The notes under the pieces: generated by a model
Seen by the model: only the letters and a program-made list of their open reading frames with translations
Databases searched by the model: none
Told to the model about the DNA's origin: nothing
Program-made: the position numbers and the translations under genes
Shown here: positions 40,486-49,047 of the stretch, one piece after another
Layout of the letters: each line of letters opens with the position of its first letter
Position numbering within the stretch: the first letter of the stretch is position 1
DNA from: Myxococcales bacterium
GTDB taxonomy: Bacteria > Myxococcota_A > Polyangia > Haliangiales > Haliangiaceae
DNA length: 49,501 nucleotides
NCBI GenBank assembly: GCA_011526095.1
Contig: WYBA01000427.1
Location: 1-49,501 of the forward strand
Reading direction: 5' to 3'

Positions 40486-41502
40486 ATGTCGTCCCCCCGC
40501 CTGCTCGCCTCCGCCCTGCCCGCGCCCGCCCTGCTCGCCTGCGCCCTGCTCGCCCCCGCGTGCGGCGGCGGCAGCGGCGATGATGATCACGACCACGACG
40601 CGGCGGCGGCGCCGGACGCCGACCCGACGGCGCCGGACGCCGATCCGGGCGCGCCCGACGCGGCCCCAGGTCCGGACGCGGCCGGCGCGTGCGGCACGGC
40701 CGTCCCGCCGCTGGCGGACCTCGGCGGCACCGAGGGGATCGCGATCGCCACCGACGGCACGATCTACTACTCGCAGAGCGGCGGCCGGGTCGGGCGGTGG
40801 CAGCCGGGCGAGGCGAGCGGCACCGACGGCTGGGTGTCGCTGGCTGGCGCGACGACCGTGTGGGGCATGGCGATCACCGACGACGGCACGCTCTACGTCG
40901 CGACGCCGGGCGCCGGCGGGACGATCTGGGAGATCGACACGACCGCGGCGTCGCCCGCGGGGACCGCGCTGTACCCGGCGGCCGGCGGCGCCAACGGGCT
41001 CACGCTCGGGCCCGATGGCGCGATCTACTACGGCGCGTTCTCCGGCACCGGCGCCGGCCACGTCTACCGCGTCACGCCCGCCGGCGCGCGCTCGCAGGTG
41101 ACCGCGACGACGATCAGCCAGCCCAACGGCGTGCTGTTCGACGCCGACGGCACGCTGCTGGTGGCGAGCTACGCGACCGGGGTGATCCACCGGCTGACGC
41201 TGGATGCGTCGATGGAGGAGACGGGGCGGGCGGACGTTGTCGACATCTCCACTGGTGGTGAGGGCGGCAGTCCCGACGGGCTCGCGCGCGACACGATGGG
41301 GCGCCTCTACGTGACCGACAACGCCGACGGCGAAGTCCTCCGCTACACGTCTGGCTCATCCGCGCCCGAGATCCTGCTCGACAACGTCGGCGCCGCCGCG
41401 AACATGGCCTTCGGCAAGGGCGCGCTCGCCTGCGAGGACCTGTACGTGACGTCGTCGGGCGCGCTGCGCCGGATCGCCGCCGGCGCGACCGGCGTGCCGT
41501 GA
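40486..41502 (+). CDS. Beta-propeller (SMP-30/NHL-like) lipoprotein
   Basis: 338 aa from the ATG at 40486. The signal peptide contains repeated LLAC/ALLAPAC segments; the lipobox is probably APAC. A His/Asp stretch (DDDHDHDAAAAPDADPTAPDADP) forms the linker. Repeated blades follow: GTEGIAIATDGTIYYSQSGG, GMAITDDGTLYVATPGAGG, NGLTLGPDGAIYYGAFSG, NGVLFDADGTLLVASYATG and DGLARDTMGRLYVTDNADG. This is the layout of SMP-30/gluconolaconase-like six-bladed propellers, which bind a divalent metal. Enzyme activity cannot be read from the sequence. A GATACT box lies 7 nt before the ATG. Confidence 0.87.
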   Translation: MSSPRLLASALPAPALLACALLAPACGGGSGDDDHDHDAAAAPDADPTAPDADPGAPDAAPGPDAAGACGTAVPPLADLGGTEGIAIATDGTIYYSQSGGRVGRWQPGEASGTDGWVSLAGATTVWGMAITDDGTLYVATPGAGGTIWEIDTTAASPAGTALYPAAGGANGLTLGPDGAIYYGAFSGTGAGHVYRVTPAGARSQVTATTISQPNGVLFDADGTLLVASYATGVIHRLTLDASMEETGRADVVDISTGGEGGSPDGLARDTMGRLYVTDNADGEVLRYTSGSSAPEILLDNVGAAANMAFGKGALACEDLYVTSSGALRRIAAGATGVP

Positions 41503-41542
41503 TCGCGCGCCGCGCGCCGCGCGCGCGTTACACTGCGCGCGC

Positions 41543-44500
41543 GTGACGGACCTGGCGCTCGGGCGGTACGAGCTGCGCGGCGAGCTCGGCTCGGGCGGGA
41601 TGGGCGTCGTCCACCGCGTGCTCGATCGCGTGCGCGGGCGCGAGGTCGCGCTCAAGGTGCTGCGCGCGACCGAGGGCCGCGACCTGTTCCGCTTCAAGCG
41701 CGAGTTCCGCGCGCTCGCCGATCTGGTCCACCCCAACCTCGTCGCCCTCCACGAGCTGACCACCGACGGGCGCGAGTGGATGTTCGCGATGGAGCTGGTC
41801 GAGGGCGTGCCGTTCTCGACCTGGGTCGCCGGCGACGAGCGGCGGCTGCGCGCGGCGCTCGGCCAGCTCGCCGACGGGCTGACCGCGCTGCACGACGCCG
41901 GCAAGCTGCACCGCGACCTCAAGCCGTCGAACGTGCTGGTCGAGCCTGGCCCTGGTGACGGGCGCGTCGTGATCCTCGACTTCGGCCTGGTCGCGGACGT
42001 CGAGCGCGGCGAGCGCACCCACGAGCACGCCGCGATCGGCACGCCGGCGTTCATGTCGCCGGAGCAGGCGGCAGACCTGCCGCTGACCGCGGCTGCTGAC
42101 TGGTACGCCGTCGGCGTCATGCTGTACGAGGCGCTGACCGGGCGACGCCCGCACACCGGCTCGTCGGCCGAGCTGCTGCGCAAGAAGCGCGACGAGGATC
42201 CGCCGCCGCCGCGCACGCTCGTCCCGACGGTGCCGGCGGACCTCGACGCGCTGTGCATGGCGCTGCTCGACCGCGACCCGGCGCGCCGGCCCGACGGGCG
42301 CGCGGTGCTGGCGGCCCTGGGGCGCGCGCCGTCGGCGGCGACCGAGGCGATCGCGCGCGCCGCGCGGCGCACGCCGTTCGTCGGGCGCGACGCCGAGCGG
42401 GCCGCGCTGCGCGCGTCGGTCGCGGCCAGCCGCCGCGCCGGCAGCGTCGTCCACGTGGTGATCGGGGCGTCCGGGCTGGGCAAGACGGCGCTGATGCGCG
42501 CGTGCCTCGACGAGCTGCGCGCCCAGGGCGACGCCGTCGTGCTCGCGGGCCGGTGCTACGAGCGCGAGGCGGTCCCGTACAAGACGCTGGACGGCGTCGT
42601 CGACGAGCTCACCGCGTACCTCGTCGACTCCGGCGATCGCACCGAGGGGCTCGGCGCGCGCGACGTCGCATCGCTGCTGCGGCTGTTCCCGGTGCTGCGC
42701 CGCGTCGGTTGGATGAACGTGCCCGCGCTGCCGGGCGTCGTGCCGACCGACCCGGCGGAGCTGCGGCGCCGGGCGCTCGGCGCGCTGCGCGCGATCTTCG
42801 ACGACCTCACCCAGGTGGGCCCGCTGGTGATCGCGATCGACGACCTGCAGTGGGGCGACGTCGACGGCGCGATCGCGCTGGCCGAGATCATCGACGGCCC
42901 GGCCGACACGACCGGGCCGGGCGTGGTCGTCGTCGCGACGCATCGCGAGGAGGACGCCGCGACGGCGCCCGCGCTGGCCGCGCTGCGCCGGCGCGTGCCG
43001 CACCGGCTGCGCGAGCTGACGCTGGGGGCGCTGCCCGACGCCGAGGCGCGGACGCTGTGGCGCCACCTCGCGGGCGACGCGGCCGCGGCCGACGACAGCG
43101 GCGCGGTGCACGACGCCGCGGGCAGCCCGCTGCTGCTCGGCGAGATCGCCCAGGCGCGCGCGGCCGGCGCGGGCGCCGGGCGGATCGACTCGGTCGAGGC
43201 GGCGGTGCGGGTGCGGATGGCGCAGCTCGACGCCGCCGCCCACGCCCTGCTCGACGTCGTCGCGCTGGCGACGCGCCCGTTGCGGCTCGCGCTCGCGCCC
43301 GGCGCCGCCGGCATCGCCGACGTCGACGCCGCGGTCCAGGCGCTGCGCGCCCACCGGCTGGTCCGCGTGCGCGGCGCCGACCCGGTGATCGAGGCCCGGC
43401 ACGACCGGATCCGCGGCGCGGTGGCCGGCACGCTGACCGACGCTCGCCGGCGCGAGGTCCATGCCGGGCTCGCCGCGACGCTCGCCGCCACCGACGGCGA
43501 CCACGCGGACCCGGCCGAGCTGATCGAGCACTGGCTCGGCGCGGGCGAGACCGAGCGCGCCGCCGCCCTCGCCGAGCCGGCCGCGGCCGACGCCGAGGAC
43601 CGCCTCGCCTACCACCGCGCCGCCGAGCTGCTCGGGCTGGCGCTGCGACGCGAGGCGCTGCCCGACGACGAGCAGCGCGCGCTGCGGGCGCGCCGCGGGC
43701 GGGCCCTCGCCGCGATCGGCCGGCTGGCCGAGGCCGCGGACGAGCTGCGCGCGGCGAGCCGGCTGGCGGCGGGCCGCGAGCGCCTCGCGCTCGAGCGCGG
43801 CGCGGTCGAGAACCTGCTGCGCGCGGGCGAGCTCGACCGCGGGCTCGACGCGGCGAGAGGGCTGCTGCGCGAGGTCGGCGAGCGGCTGCCGCGGCGGCCG
43901 CTGCTCGCGGCGGCGACCGCGCGCGCGCGGCTGCGTATGCGCGGGATGGACTTCACCTCGCGCGCCGAGGCCGCGGTCGCGCCCGACGAGCTCGATCGCC
44001 TCGACGCGCTCGCGTCGGTGGCGAGCGGCGTGTCGTTCGCGGCCCCGGTGCTGGGCGTCGCGCTACAGGCACGGCTGCTGCGCCGCGCGCTCGACGCCGG
44101 CGAGCCGCGCCGGATCGCGATCGCGCTGGGATCGGAGCTGGGCGTGATCGCGCTGTCGGGGGAGAAGTCCGCCCCGCGGCGACGGGGCGTGGAGGTGGTG
44201 GCGAGGCGCCTCGCCGACGAGCTCGACCAGCCCGACGTCGTCGGCGTCGTCGAGGCGGGCGTCGCGACCGGCGCCTACCTGTCCGGGCGGTTCCGCGACG
44301 GCGCGGCCGCGTTCGACGCGGCGCTCGCGCGGATGCGCGACCGCCCCGGCGCGATCCGCTGGCAGCTCGACCTCGCCGAGATCCTGCGCGTCGTCGCGCT
44401 GTGGTGGCTGGGCGACCTGCGCGCGCTGGTGCGGGCGCACGCCGCCGGGCTGCGCGCCGCCGAGGACGGCGGCAGCGTCGAGGTCCGCCGCCACCTGTGC

Positions 44501-45124
44501 AGCTGGCCGGGCAGCGTCGTGTGGCTGCTCCACGACGAGCCGGCCACGTCGCGCGCGCGCCTCGACGCCTCGACGCCGGAGCCACGGCCCGACGACCGCT
44601 TCCACCTGTACCACTACCACGCGCTCGCCGGCCGGGCGCACGCCGACCTCTACGAGCGGCGGGCCGGCGACGCGCACGCCCGGATCGAGGCGGCGTGGCG
44701 CGCGATCGAGGGAGCGGGCGTGCTGCGCGTCCAGCTCGTCGAGCTCGAGGCGCGCTACCTGCGCGGCGCCGCCGCGATCGCCGCGCGAGGCCGCGCGGGC
44801 GCGCGCCTGGCCGCCGCGCAGGCGGCGAAGCTCGAGCGCCACGGCGTCGCCCACGGCGACGCGCTCGCCGCCGCGCTGCGCGCGTCGGTCGCGCGCGTCG
44901 ACGGCATGCCCGACGCCGCGATCGCGCAGCTCCGCGACGCGCTCCACCACGCCGAGCGCGCCGACACCGCCGCCCTCGCCGCCGCGCTGCGCCGCCGCCT
45001 CGGCCAGCTGCACGGCGGCGCGCACGGCGCGGCGATGATCACCGCCGCCGACGACTGGCTACGCGCGCAGGGCGTCGTCGCACCCGCCGCGTTCGCGGCG
45101 ATGCTCGTGCCGCGCGTGGACTGA
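41543..45124 (+). CDS. Ser/Thr protein kinase fused to AAA ATPase and TPR-like C-terminus (second copy)
   Basis: 1193 aa from a GTG lying 8 nt after a TACACT box. The kinase domain has the Gly loop GSGGMG (16-21), Lys38 in VALKVL, HRDLKPSN with Asp125, DFG at 146 and MSPEQ. The ATPase has Walker A GASGLGKT (308-315) and Walker B VIAIDDLQWGD (about 430). The C-terminal ~650 residues are helical repeats. Domain order and phrases such as FRFKREFRALADLVHPNL match the protein at 3491-7321, so the two are paralogues; this one lacks the ~70-residue insert before HRD. Both lack a membrane segment and probably act as cytosolic sensor kinases. Confidence 0.93.
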   Translation: MTDLALGRYELRGELGSGGMGVVHRVLDRVRGREVALKVLRATEGRDLFRFKREFRALADLVHPNLVALHELTTDGREWMFAMELVEGVPFSTWVAGDERRLRAALGQLADGLTALHDAGKLHRDLKPSNVLVEPGPGDGRVVILDFGLVADVERGERTHEHAAIGTPAFMSPEQAADLPLTAAADWYAVGVMLYEALTGRRPHTGSSAELLRKKRDEDPPPPRTLVPTVPADLDALCMALLDRDPARRPDGRAVLAALGRAPSAATEAIARAARRTPFVGRDAERAALRASVAASRRAGSVVHVVIGASGLGKTALMRACLDELRAQGDAVVLAGRCYEREAVPYKTLDGVVDELTAYLVDSGDRTEGLGARDVASLLRLFPVLRRVGWMNVPALPGVVPTDPAELRRRALGALRAIFDDLTQVGPLVIAIDDLQWGDVDGAIALAEIIDGPADTTGPGVVVVATHREEDAATAPALAALRRRVPHRLRELTLGALPDAEARTLWRHLAGDAAAADDSGAVHDAAGSPLLLGEIAQARAAGAGAGRIDSVEAAVRVRMAQLDAAAHALLDVVALATRPLRLALAPGAAGIADVDAAVQALRAHRLVRVRGADPVIEARHDRIRGAVAGTLTDARRREVHAGLAATLAATDGDHADPAELIEHWLGAGETERAAALAEPAAADAEDRLAYHRAAELLGLALRREALPDDEQRALRARRGRALAAIGRLAEAADELRAASRLAAGRERLALERGAVENLLRAGELDRGLDAARGLLREVGERLPRRPLLAAATARARLRMRGMDFTSRAEAAVAPDELDRLDALASVASGVSFAAPVLGVALQARLLRRALDAGEPRRIAIALGSELGVIALSGEKSAPRRRGVEVVARRLADELDQPDVVGVVEAGVATGAYLSGRFRDGAAAFDAALARMRDRPGAIRWQLDLAEILRVVALWWLGDLRALVRAHAAGLRAAEDGGSVEVRRHLCSWPGSVVWLLHDEPATSRARLDASTPEPRPDDRFHLYHYHALAGRAHADLYERRAGDAHARIEAAWRAIEGAGVLRVQLVELEARYLRGAAAIAARGRAGARLAAAQAAKLERHGVAHGDALAAALRASVARVDGMPDAAIAQLRDALHHAERADTAALAAALRRRLGQLHGGAHGAAMITAADDWLRAQGVVAPAAFAAMLVPRVD

Positions 45125-45128
45125 CCTA

Positions 45129-45200
45129 CCGTCTCCGTCTCCGTCTCCGTCTCCGCCTCCGCCTCCGTCTCCGCCTCCGCCTCCGCCTCCGCCTCCGCCT
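45129..45200. repeat. (TCCGTC/TCCGCC)n hexanucleotide tract
   Basis: Tandem TCCGTC and TCCGCC units follow the kinase stop codon by a few bases and lead into REP-like copy 3. Confidence 0.85.
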
Positions 45201-45208
45201 GAGAGGCC

Positions 45209-45354
45209 ACCGCTCGTCCTGAGCAGCGCCGAGCGCCAGCGAGGCGCGTGTCGAAGGACGGTGACAGTCTTCGACGCGGTCGCGCGTGCCAGGACTGTCA
45301 ACATCCTTCGACTCCGGCCTCGCTGGCGCTCGGCCGGGCTCAGGATGAGCGGAA
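45209..45354. repeat. REP/BIME-like palindromic element, copy 3
   Basis: The element has the same two-armed structure as 31001-31147: CGCTCGTCCTGAGCAG and GAGCGCCAGCGAGG on the left, CCTCGCTGGCGCTCGGC and GGCTCAGGATGAGCGGAA on the right. The arms are inverted complements and form a long imperfect hairpin. It lies between two convergent genes. Confidence 0.8.
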
Positions 45355-45360
45355 CTTGAT

Positions 45361-45523
45361 CCTCCGTCTCCGTCTCCGTCTCCGTCTCCGTGTCCGTCTC
45401 CGCATCCGTCTCCGTCTCCGTCTCCGTCTCCGTCTCCGTTTCCGTCTCCGCATCCGTCTCCGCCTCCATCTCCGTCTCCGTCTCCGTCTCCGCATCCGTC
45501 TCCGCCTCCGCGTCCGACTCCGC
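45361..45523. repeat. (TCCGTC)n hexanucleotide tract
   Basis: About 160 bp of TCCGTC units with variants fill the gap between REP-like copy 3 and the 3' end of the fusion gene (stop at 45530). Confidence 0.85.
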
Positions 45524-45529
45524 GCGGCG

Positions 45530-47452
45530 CTACGGTGGCGGCGGCACGCCGCCCTCGGCCTCGAGGAAGCGGACGCCGAGTCGCGCCGCGAAGCCGCGAT
45601 CGGCGGCGCCGCGACCGACGTGGACCGAGGCCGCGAGGTCGAGATCGTGGCGGCGCGCGAGCAGCAGGCCGAGGCCGGGCAGCGGCTTGCGGCACCAGCA
45701 CACCGGCGGACCGGCGCCGTGCGCGCACCACGCGATGTCGACGTCGAGCGCGAGCAGCGCGCGCGTGCGGTCCGCGGCCGCGGCGACCGCGGCCGCCGTC
45801 GCGGCGCTCTCGGCGACCGCCGGGGCCCACGACGTGGCGACGACACGCCAGCCGGCGGCGCGCCAGGCGTGGAGGGCGTCGCGCGCGCCGGGGAGCAACA
45901 CGACCTCGTCGGGCGACATCGGGCGGCCGGCGCGGACGAGGTCGTCGAGCTCCACGATCAGCGCGCGATGGGTTCCCGGGCGCCGCGCGCGCACGAACGG
46001 GACGACCTCGATCGCGGCGAAGCCCTCGTCGAGCGCCGGCGCCTCGTACTCGCGGCGCCAGCGGGACTGGGCCGACGGGGGCAGGAGCGCCGGGTCGCGC
46101 TTGCCGCCCTTCTTCAGCTCGTCGGGCTCGAGCAGTCGCCCGTGGAGATCGAGCAGGCGCCCGACCGCGTTGGCCTGCGCGTCCTCGAGCGACGTGTCGA
46201 GCAACACGCAGCGGACCGGGACGTCGTGGCGACGCGCGACGGCGACCACGCGGGCGCGCGCGGCGCGCGCGGCGTAGGTGTTGTCGAGGACGACGCGGCG
46301 CACGCCGTCGGTGAGCAGCGCGTCGAGCGCGCGCGCGAGGCCGTCGAGCGTGCCGCCGCGCTCGTCGCGGTTGAGCCGCGCGTATCCGCGCGCGGTGTAC
46401 TGCGCGACGTGCGTGGACTTGCCCGCGGCGGGGATGCCCATGAGGATGACGACCTCGGCGTCGGGGGCGGGGTGTCCGTCGCGAGCGTCGACTGTCGACG
46501 TCCTTCGACTCTCGGGCTCGCTGGCGCTCGCCCGCGGCCCAGGACGAGCGGAGGGTGTCCGGTCCACCGCGGCCACGCTGGCCGCGCCGACCGCGCGCTC
46601 GACGTCGAACCGCCGGTCCAGCGCGCGCCGCGCCTCGTCGTCGAGGGCCACGGCGCCCGCGCGCGCCGCGCTGACCGCGTGCGCGACCGTGGTCGGGCCC
46701 GGCAGCGGGACGATCACCGGCGAGAGGTCACGTAGCCACGCCAGCGCCAGCTCCGCCGGCGCGCAGCCCAGCCGCGCCGCCTCGCGGCGCACCGTCGGAT
46801 CGGTCGCGAGCCGGCGCGCGCCCGCCGGGCCGCCGAGCGGGCGGTGCGCGAGCACGCGCAGCCCGCGCGCCTCGCACCGCGCGATCACGCCGCCGAGCCA
46901 GGCGCCGAGGCGCCACGGCGACAGCTCGACCTCGACCGCGGCGAGCTCCGGGTCGACCGCGAGCGCCTCGTCGAGCATCGCGCGGTTGACGTTGCCGACG
47001 CCGGTCGCACGCGCCACGCCGTCCTCCCGCAGCCGCGCCAGCGCGCGCACGCTCGTCGCCAGCGGCACCTCCGGATCGACCGCGTGCAGCACGTACAGCG
47101 CCAGCGGCGCCCCGCCGAGGCGCGCCTGGCTCGCGCGCGCCGCGGCGGCGAGCGCGGCCGCGCGCCCATCGGGCACCCACCTCCCGCCCGGGCGCGTCAG
47201 CCCGCCCTTGGTGACCACGGTCACCGCGGCGCCCGCGCGCGCCGCGAGCGCCCGCGCGATCAGCCGCTCGTTGTGCCCGACGTCCGCGTCGTCGAGCCCG
47301 TAGGCATCGGCGGTGTCGAGCAGCGTCACGCCGGCGTCGAGCGCGGCGCGCAGCACGTCGAGCGCGCGCGCATCGTCGCGCTCGGGCGCCGTCGACAGCC
47401 GCATGCACCCCAGCGCGAGCGGGCGATCTGGCGCGACGAGCTCCGTGGGCAA
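45530..47452 (-). CDS. Aldo/keto reductase - polynucleotide kinase - HAD fusion protein
   Basis: 640 aa, starting at a TTG. Residues about 10-290 form an aldo/keto reductase with the intact tetrad Asp46, Tyr51, Lys82 and His123. Residues about 300-317 (ARPGPRASASEPESRR) are encoded by a REP half-unit. Residues about 330-480 are a P-loop kinase like the PNKP kinase part (GIPAAGKST at 339-347; LNRDERGG; VVLDNTYA). The rest is a GmhB/PNKP-type HAD domain with the Zn-like Cys/His set (CAHGAGPPVCWC, KPLPGLG), but the nucleophile motif DLDGT is ELDDL and VGD is VGR, so phosphatase activity is probably lost. The gene might be a recent merger of two genes. Confidence 0.87.
   Translation of the reverse strand: MPTELVAPDRPLALGCMRLSTAPERDDARALDVLRAALDAGVTLLDTADAYGLDDADVGHNERLIARALAARAGAAVTVVTKGGLTRPGGRWVPDGRAAALAAAARASQARLGGAPLALYVLHAVDPEVPLATSVRALARLREDGVARATGVGNVNRAMLDEALAVDPELAAVEVELSPWRLGAWLGGVIARCEARGLRVLAHRPLGGPAGARRLATDPTVRREAARLGCAPAELALAWLRDLSPVIVPLPGPTTVAHAVSAARAGAVALDDEARRALDRRFDVERAVGAASVAAVDRTPSARPGPRASASEPESRRTSTVDARDGHPAPDAEVVILMGIPAAGKSTHVAQYTARGYARLNRDERGGTLDGLARALDALLTDGVRRVVLDNTYAARAARARVVAVARRHDVPVRCVLLDTSLEDAQANAVGRLLDLHGRLLEPDELKKGGKRDPALLPPSAQSRWRREYEAPALDEGFAAIEVVPFVRARRPGTHRALIVELDDLVRAGRPMSPDEVVLLPGARDALHAWRAAGWRVVATSWAPAVAESAATAAAVAAAADRTRALLALDVDIAWCAHGAGPPVCWCRKPLPGLGLLLARRHDLDLAASVHVGRGAADRGFAARLGVRFLEAEGGVPPPP
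46501..46553. repeat. REP half-unit inside a coding gene
   Basis: CCTTCGACTC, GGGCTCGCTGGCGCTCG and CCAGGACGAGCGG follow the order of the right arm of REP-like copies 1 and 3. The unit lies in frame within the reductase-kinase fusion gene, at the domain junction. Confidence 0.65.
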
Positions 47453-47484
47453 CGCGAACCTCGCCGCCAGGCTACCATCCCCGG

Positions 47485-48471
47485 ATGCTCCGCCGCGCCC
47501 TGCCCTTCGCGCTCGCCGCCGTCGCCACCGCCGCGGCGTGCGGCGCCACGCCGACGCGCCCGCCGCCCGACGACGCGCCCGGCGGCCAGCTCACCGGCTG
47601 CACCCCGGACGTCCCGGTGCGCGGGTTCAAGGACAGCCTCGCGAACAAGCTCGGCAGCCCGCGCCACGTCGCCGACGACGTGATCGTCGGCGTCGGCCAG
47701 CCGATCACGATCGAGGGCAAGTTCCACTACGGCAAGGTCGGCAAGGATCTCGAGGACGAGGACGTCACGCTGCTGGTCGCGGCCGACGCGTGCGGACCGT
47801 GGACGCCGGTCGACACCCGCTCGACCGACGACGACGGCCGCGTCCGGTTCGAGCGCGTCGCGCGCACCGCGCCGGAGCTGACCCACGTCCAGATGGTGGC
47901 GGTGGGCGACGGCTCGCGCGCGATCACCACCGTGCGCGTCGTCGCGCCGGGGACGCGCGCCGTGCTGTTCGACGTCGACGGCACGCTCACCCAGGACGAC
48001 GGCGAGCTGTTCGAGGACCTCACCGGCGGCACCGCCGAGGCGTGGCCGGGCGCCGCCGACGTCGCGCACCGCTGGCACGGCCTCGGCTACCAGGTCGTCT
48101 ACATCACGGGGCGCCCGTACGCGCTGCGCGAGGGGACCCGCCAGTGGCTCGCCGCCAAGGGCTTCCCGTCGGCGCCGCTGATCACCGTCGACCGCTGGCG
48201 CGACGCGATCCCGTCGCGCGGCAAGGTCGGCGAGTTCAAGCGCACGACGATCTCCGCCCTGATCGCCTCGGGGCTGGTGTTCGAGGCCGCCTACGGCAAC
48301 GCCGCGACCGACGTCTGCGCCTACGCCGAGGCCGGCATCGACCCGACGCGGACGTTCATCACCGGCGCCGATCCGAAGCCGTGCGACGCCTACCCGCCGC
48401 CGCACACGCTGCCGAGCTACGTCGATCACCTGCCGACGCTCGCCAACCAGCCGCCCGCGCCGGCTCCGTGA
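47485..48471 (+). CDS. LNS2/lipin-like HAD lipoprotein
   Basis: 328 aa. A TACCAT box lies 6 nt before the ATG. The signal peptide ends in AAAC. Residues about 35-155 form a beta-sandwich-like domain (TIEGKFHYGKVGKDLEDEDV). The C-terminal domain has the HAD motif DVDGTL (Asp163, Asp165), the threonine motif VVYITGRPY, and a closing AYGNAATDVCAYAEAGID as in LNS2 domains of lipins and Nir proteins, whose lipid substrate is phosphatidate. All HAD motifs appear intact. It is probably an exported lipid-phosphate phosphatase or binding protein. It is tail-to-tail with the nucleotidyltransferase: the palindrome TGATCA supplies both TGA stops. Confidence 0.87.
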   Translation: MLRRALPFALAAVATAAACGATPTRPPPDDAPGGQLTGCTPDVPVRGFKDSLANKLGSPRHVADDVIVGVGQPITIEGKFHYGKVGKDLEDEDVTLLVAADACGPWTPVDTRSTDDDGRVRFERVARTAPELTHVQMVAVGDGSRAITTVRVVAPGTRAVLFDVDGTLTQDDGELFEDLTGGTAEAWPGAADVAHRWHGLGYQVVYITGRPYALREGTRQWLAAKGFPSAPLITVDRWRDAIPSRGKVGEFKRTTISALIASGLVFEAAYGNAATDVCAYAEAGIDPTRTFITGADPKPCDAYPPPHTLPSYVDHLPTLANQPPAPAP

Positions 48472-49047
48472 TCAGTCCTCCGGATCGGGCGGCGCCAGCA
48501 GCCGACGGAGCAAGGCGTCCAGCCCGGCGGCTCGGGCCTGGGACTCGAGGTAGTCGCGATCCAGCTCGGCACGACGCAACCTCGCGACGGCCAGCGCGTC
48601 TTGCCACTGGCGGTCCGAGACCTCACCACCCTGCTCGTACCATCGTAGCTTCTGCAGGATCACGTCCTCGGAGCTGAGGATGGGGAGCTGCCGACCCTGG
48701 TAGACCACCGTCCGACGCCGGGTCAGCTGCGCGCGAGAGAGCGGATCATCCGGGCAGCAGAAGACGTCGACCTTGGTCACGGACTCGAGCTGGATGACGT
48801 TGAACGAGCGCCGCTCCCGGATCGCCCAGCGCACCACGTCCGCGACCACGTAGTACGTGGCCTCCAGCGCATTCACCAGCGCCGCCGCGTGGACGAGTCG
48901 GAGGTCGGCGACGAGGTCAACATCCGCGGTGGCTCGAGGGACGCCCTGCAGCGAGCTGGCGACCGAGCCACCGACGACCCACGGAACCGACAGGTCGTCG
49001 AACACCTTCCCCACCTCCAGCGCCGCGGCGATCTCGGACAGCAGCAT
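48472..49047 (-). CDS. Nucleotidyltransferase-fold protein
   Basis: 191 aa. The ATG at 49047 overlaps the last base of the upstream gene's stop (TGATG). The nucleotidyltransferase motif is WVVGGSVASSLQGVPRATADVDLV: Gly26-Gly27-Ser28 and the metal-binding Asp42/Asp44. The middle contains an FNVIQLES-x-x-KVDVFC strand with a further Asp, and the C-terminus a helical SSEDVILQKLRWYEQGG segment as in AbiEii/MenA-related proteins. It may transfer a nucleotide to tRNA or protein. The tight pairing with a small upstream gene resembles toxin-antitoxin-like or MNT-type pairs, but no toxicity can be inferred from sequence alone. Confidence 0.85.
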   Translation of the reverse strand: MLLSEIAAALEVGKVFDDLSVPWVVGGSVASSLQGVPRATADVDLVADLRLVHAAALVNALEATYYVVADVVRWAIRERRSFNVIQLESVTKVDVFCCPDDPLSRAQLTRRRTVVYQGRQLPILSSEDVILQKLRWYEQGGEVSDRQWQDALAVARLRRAELDRDYLESQARAAGLDALLRRLLAPPDPED

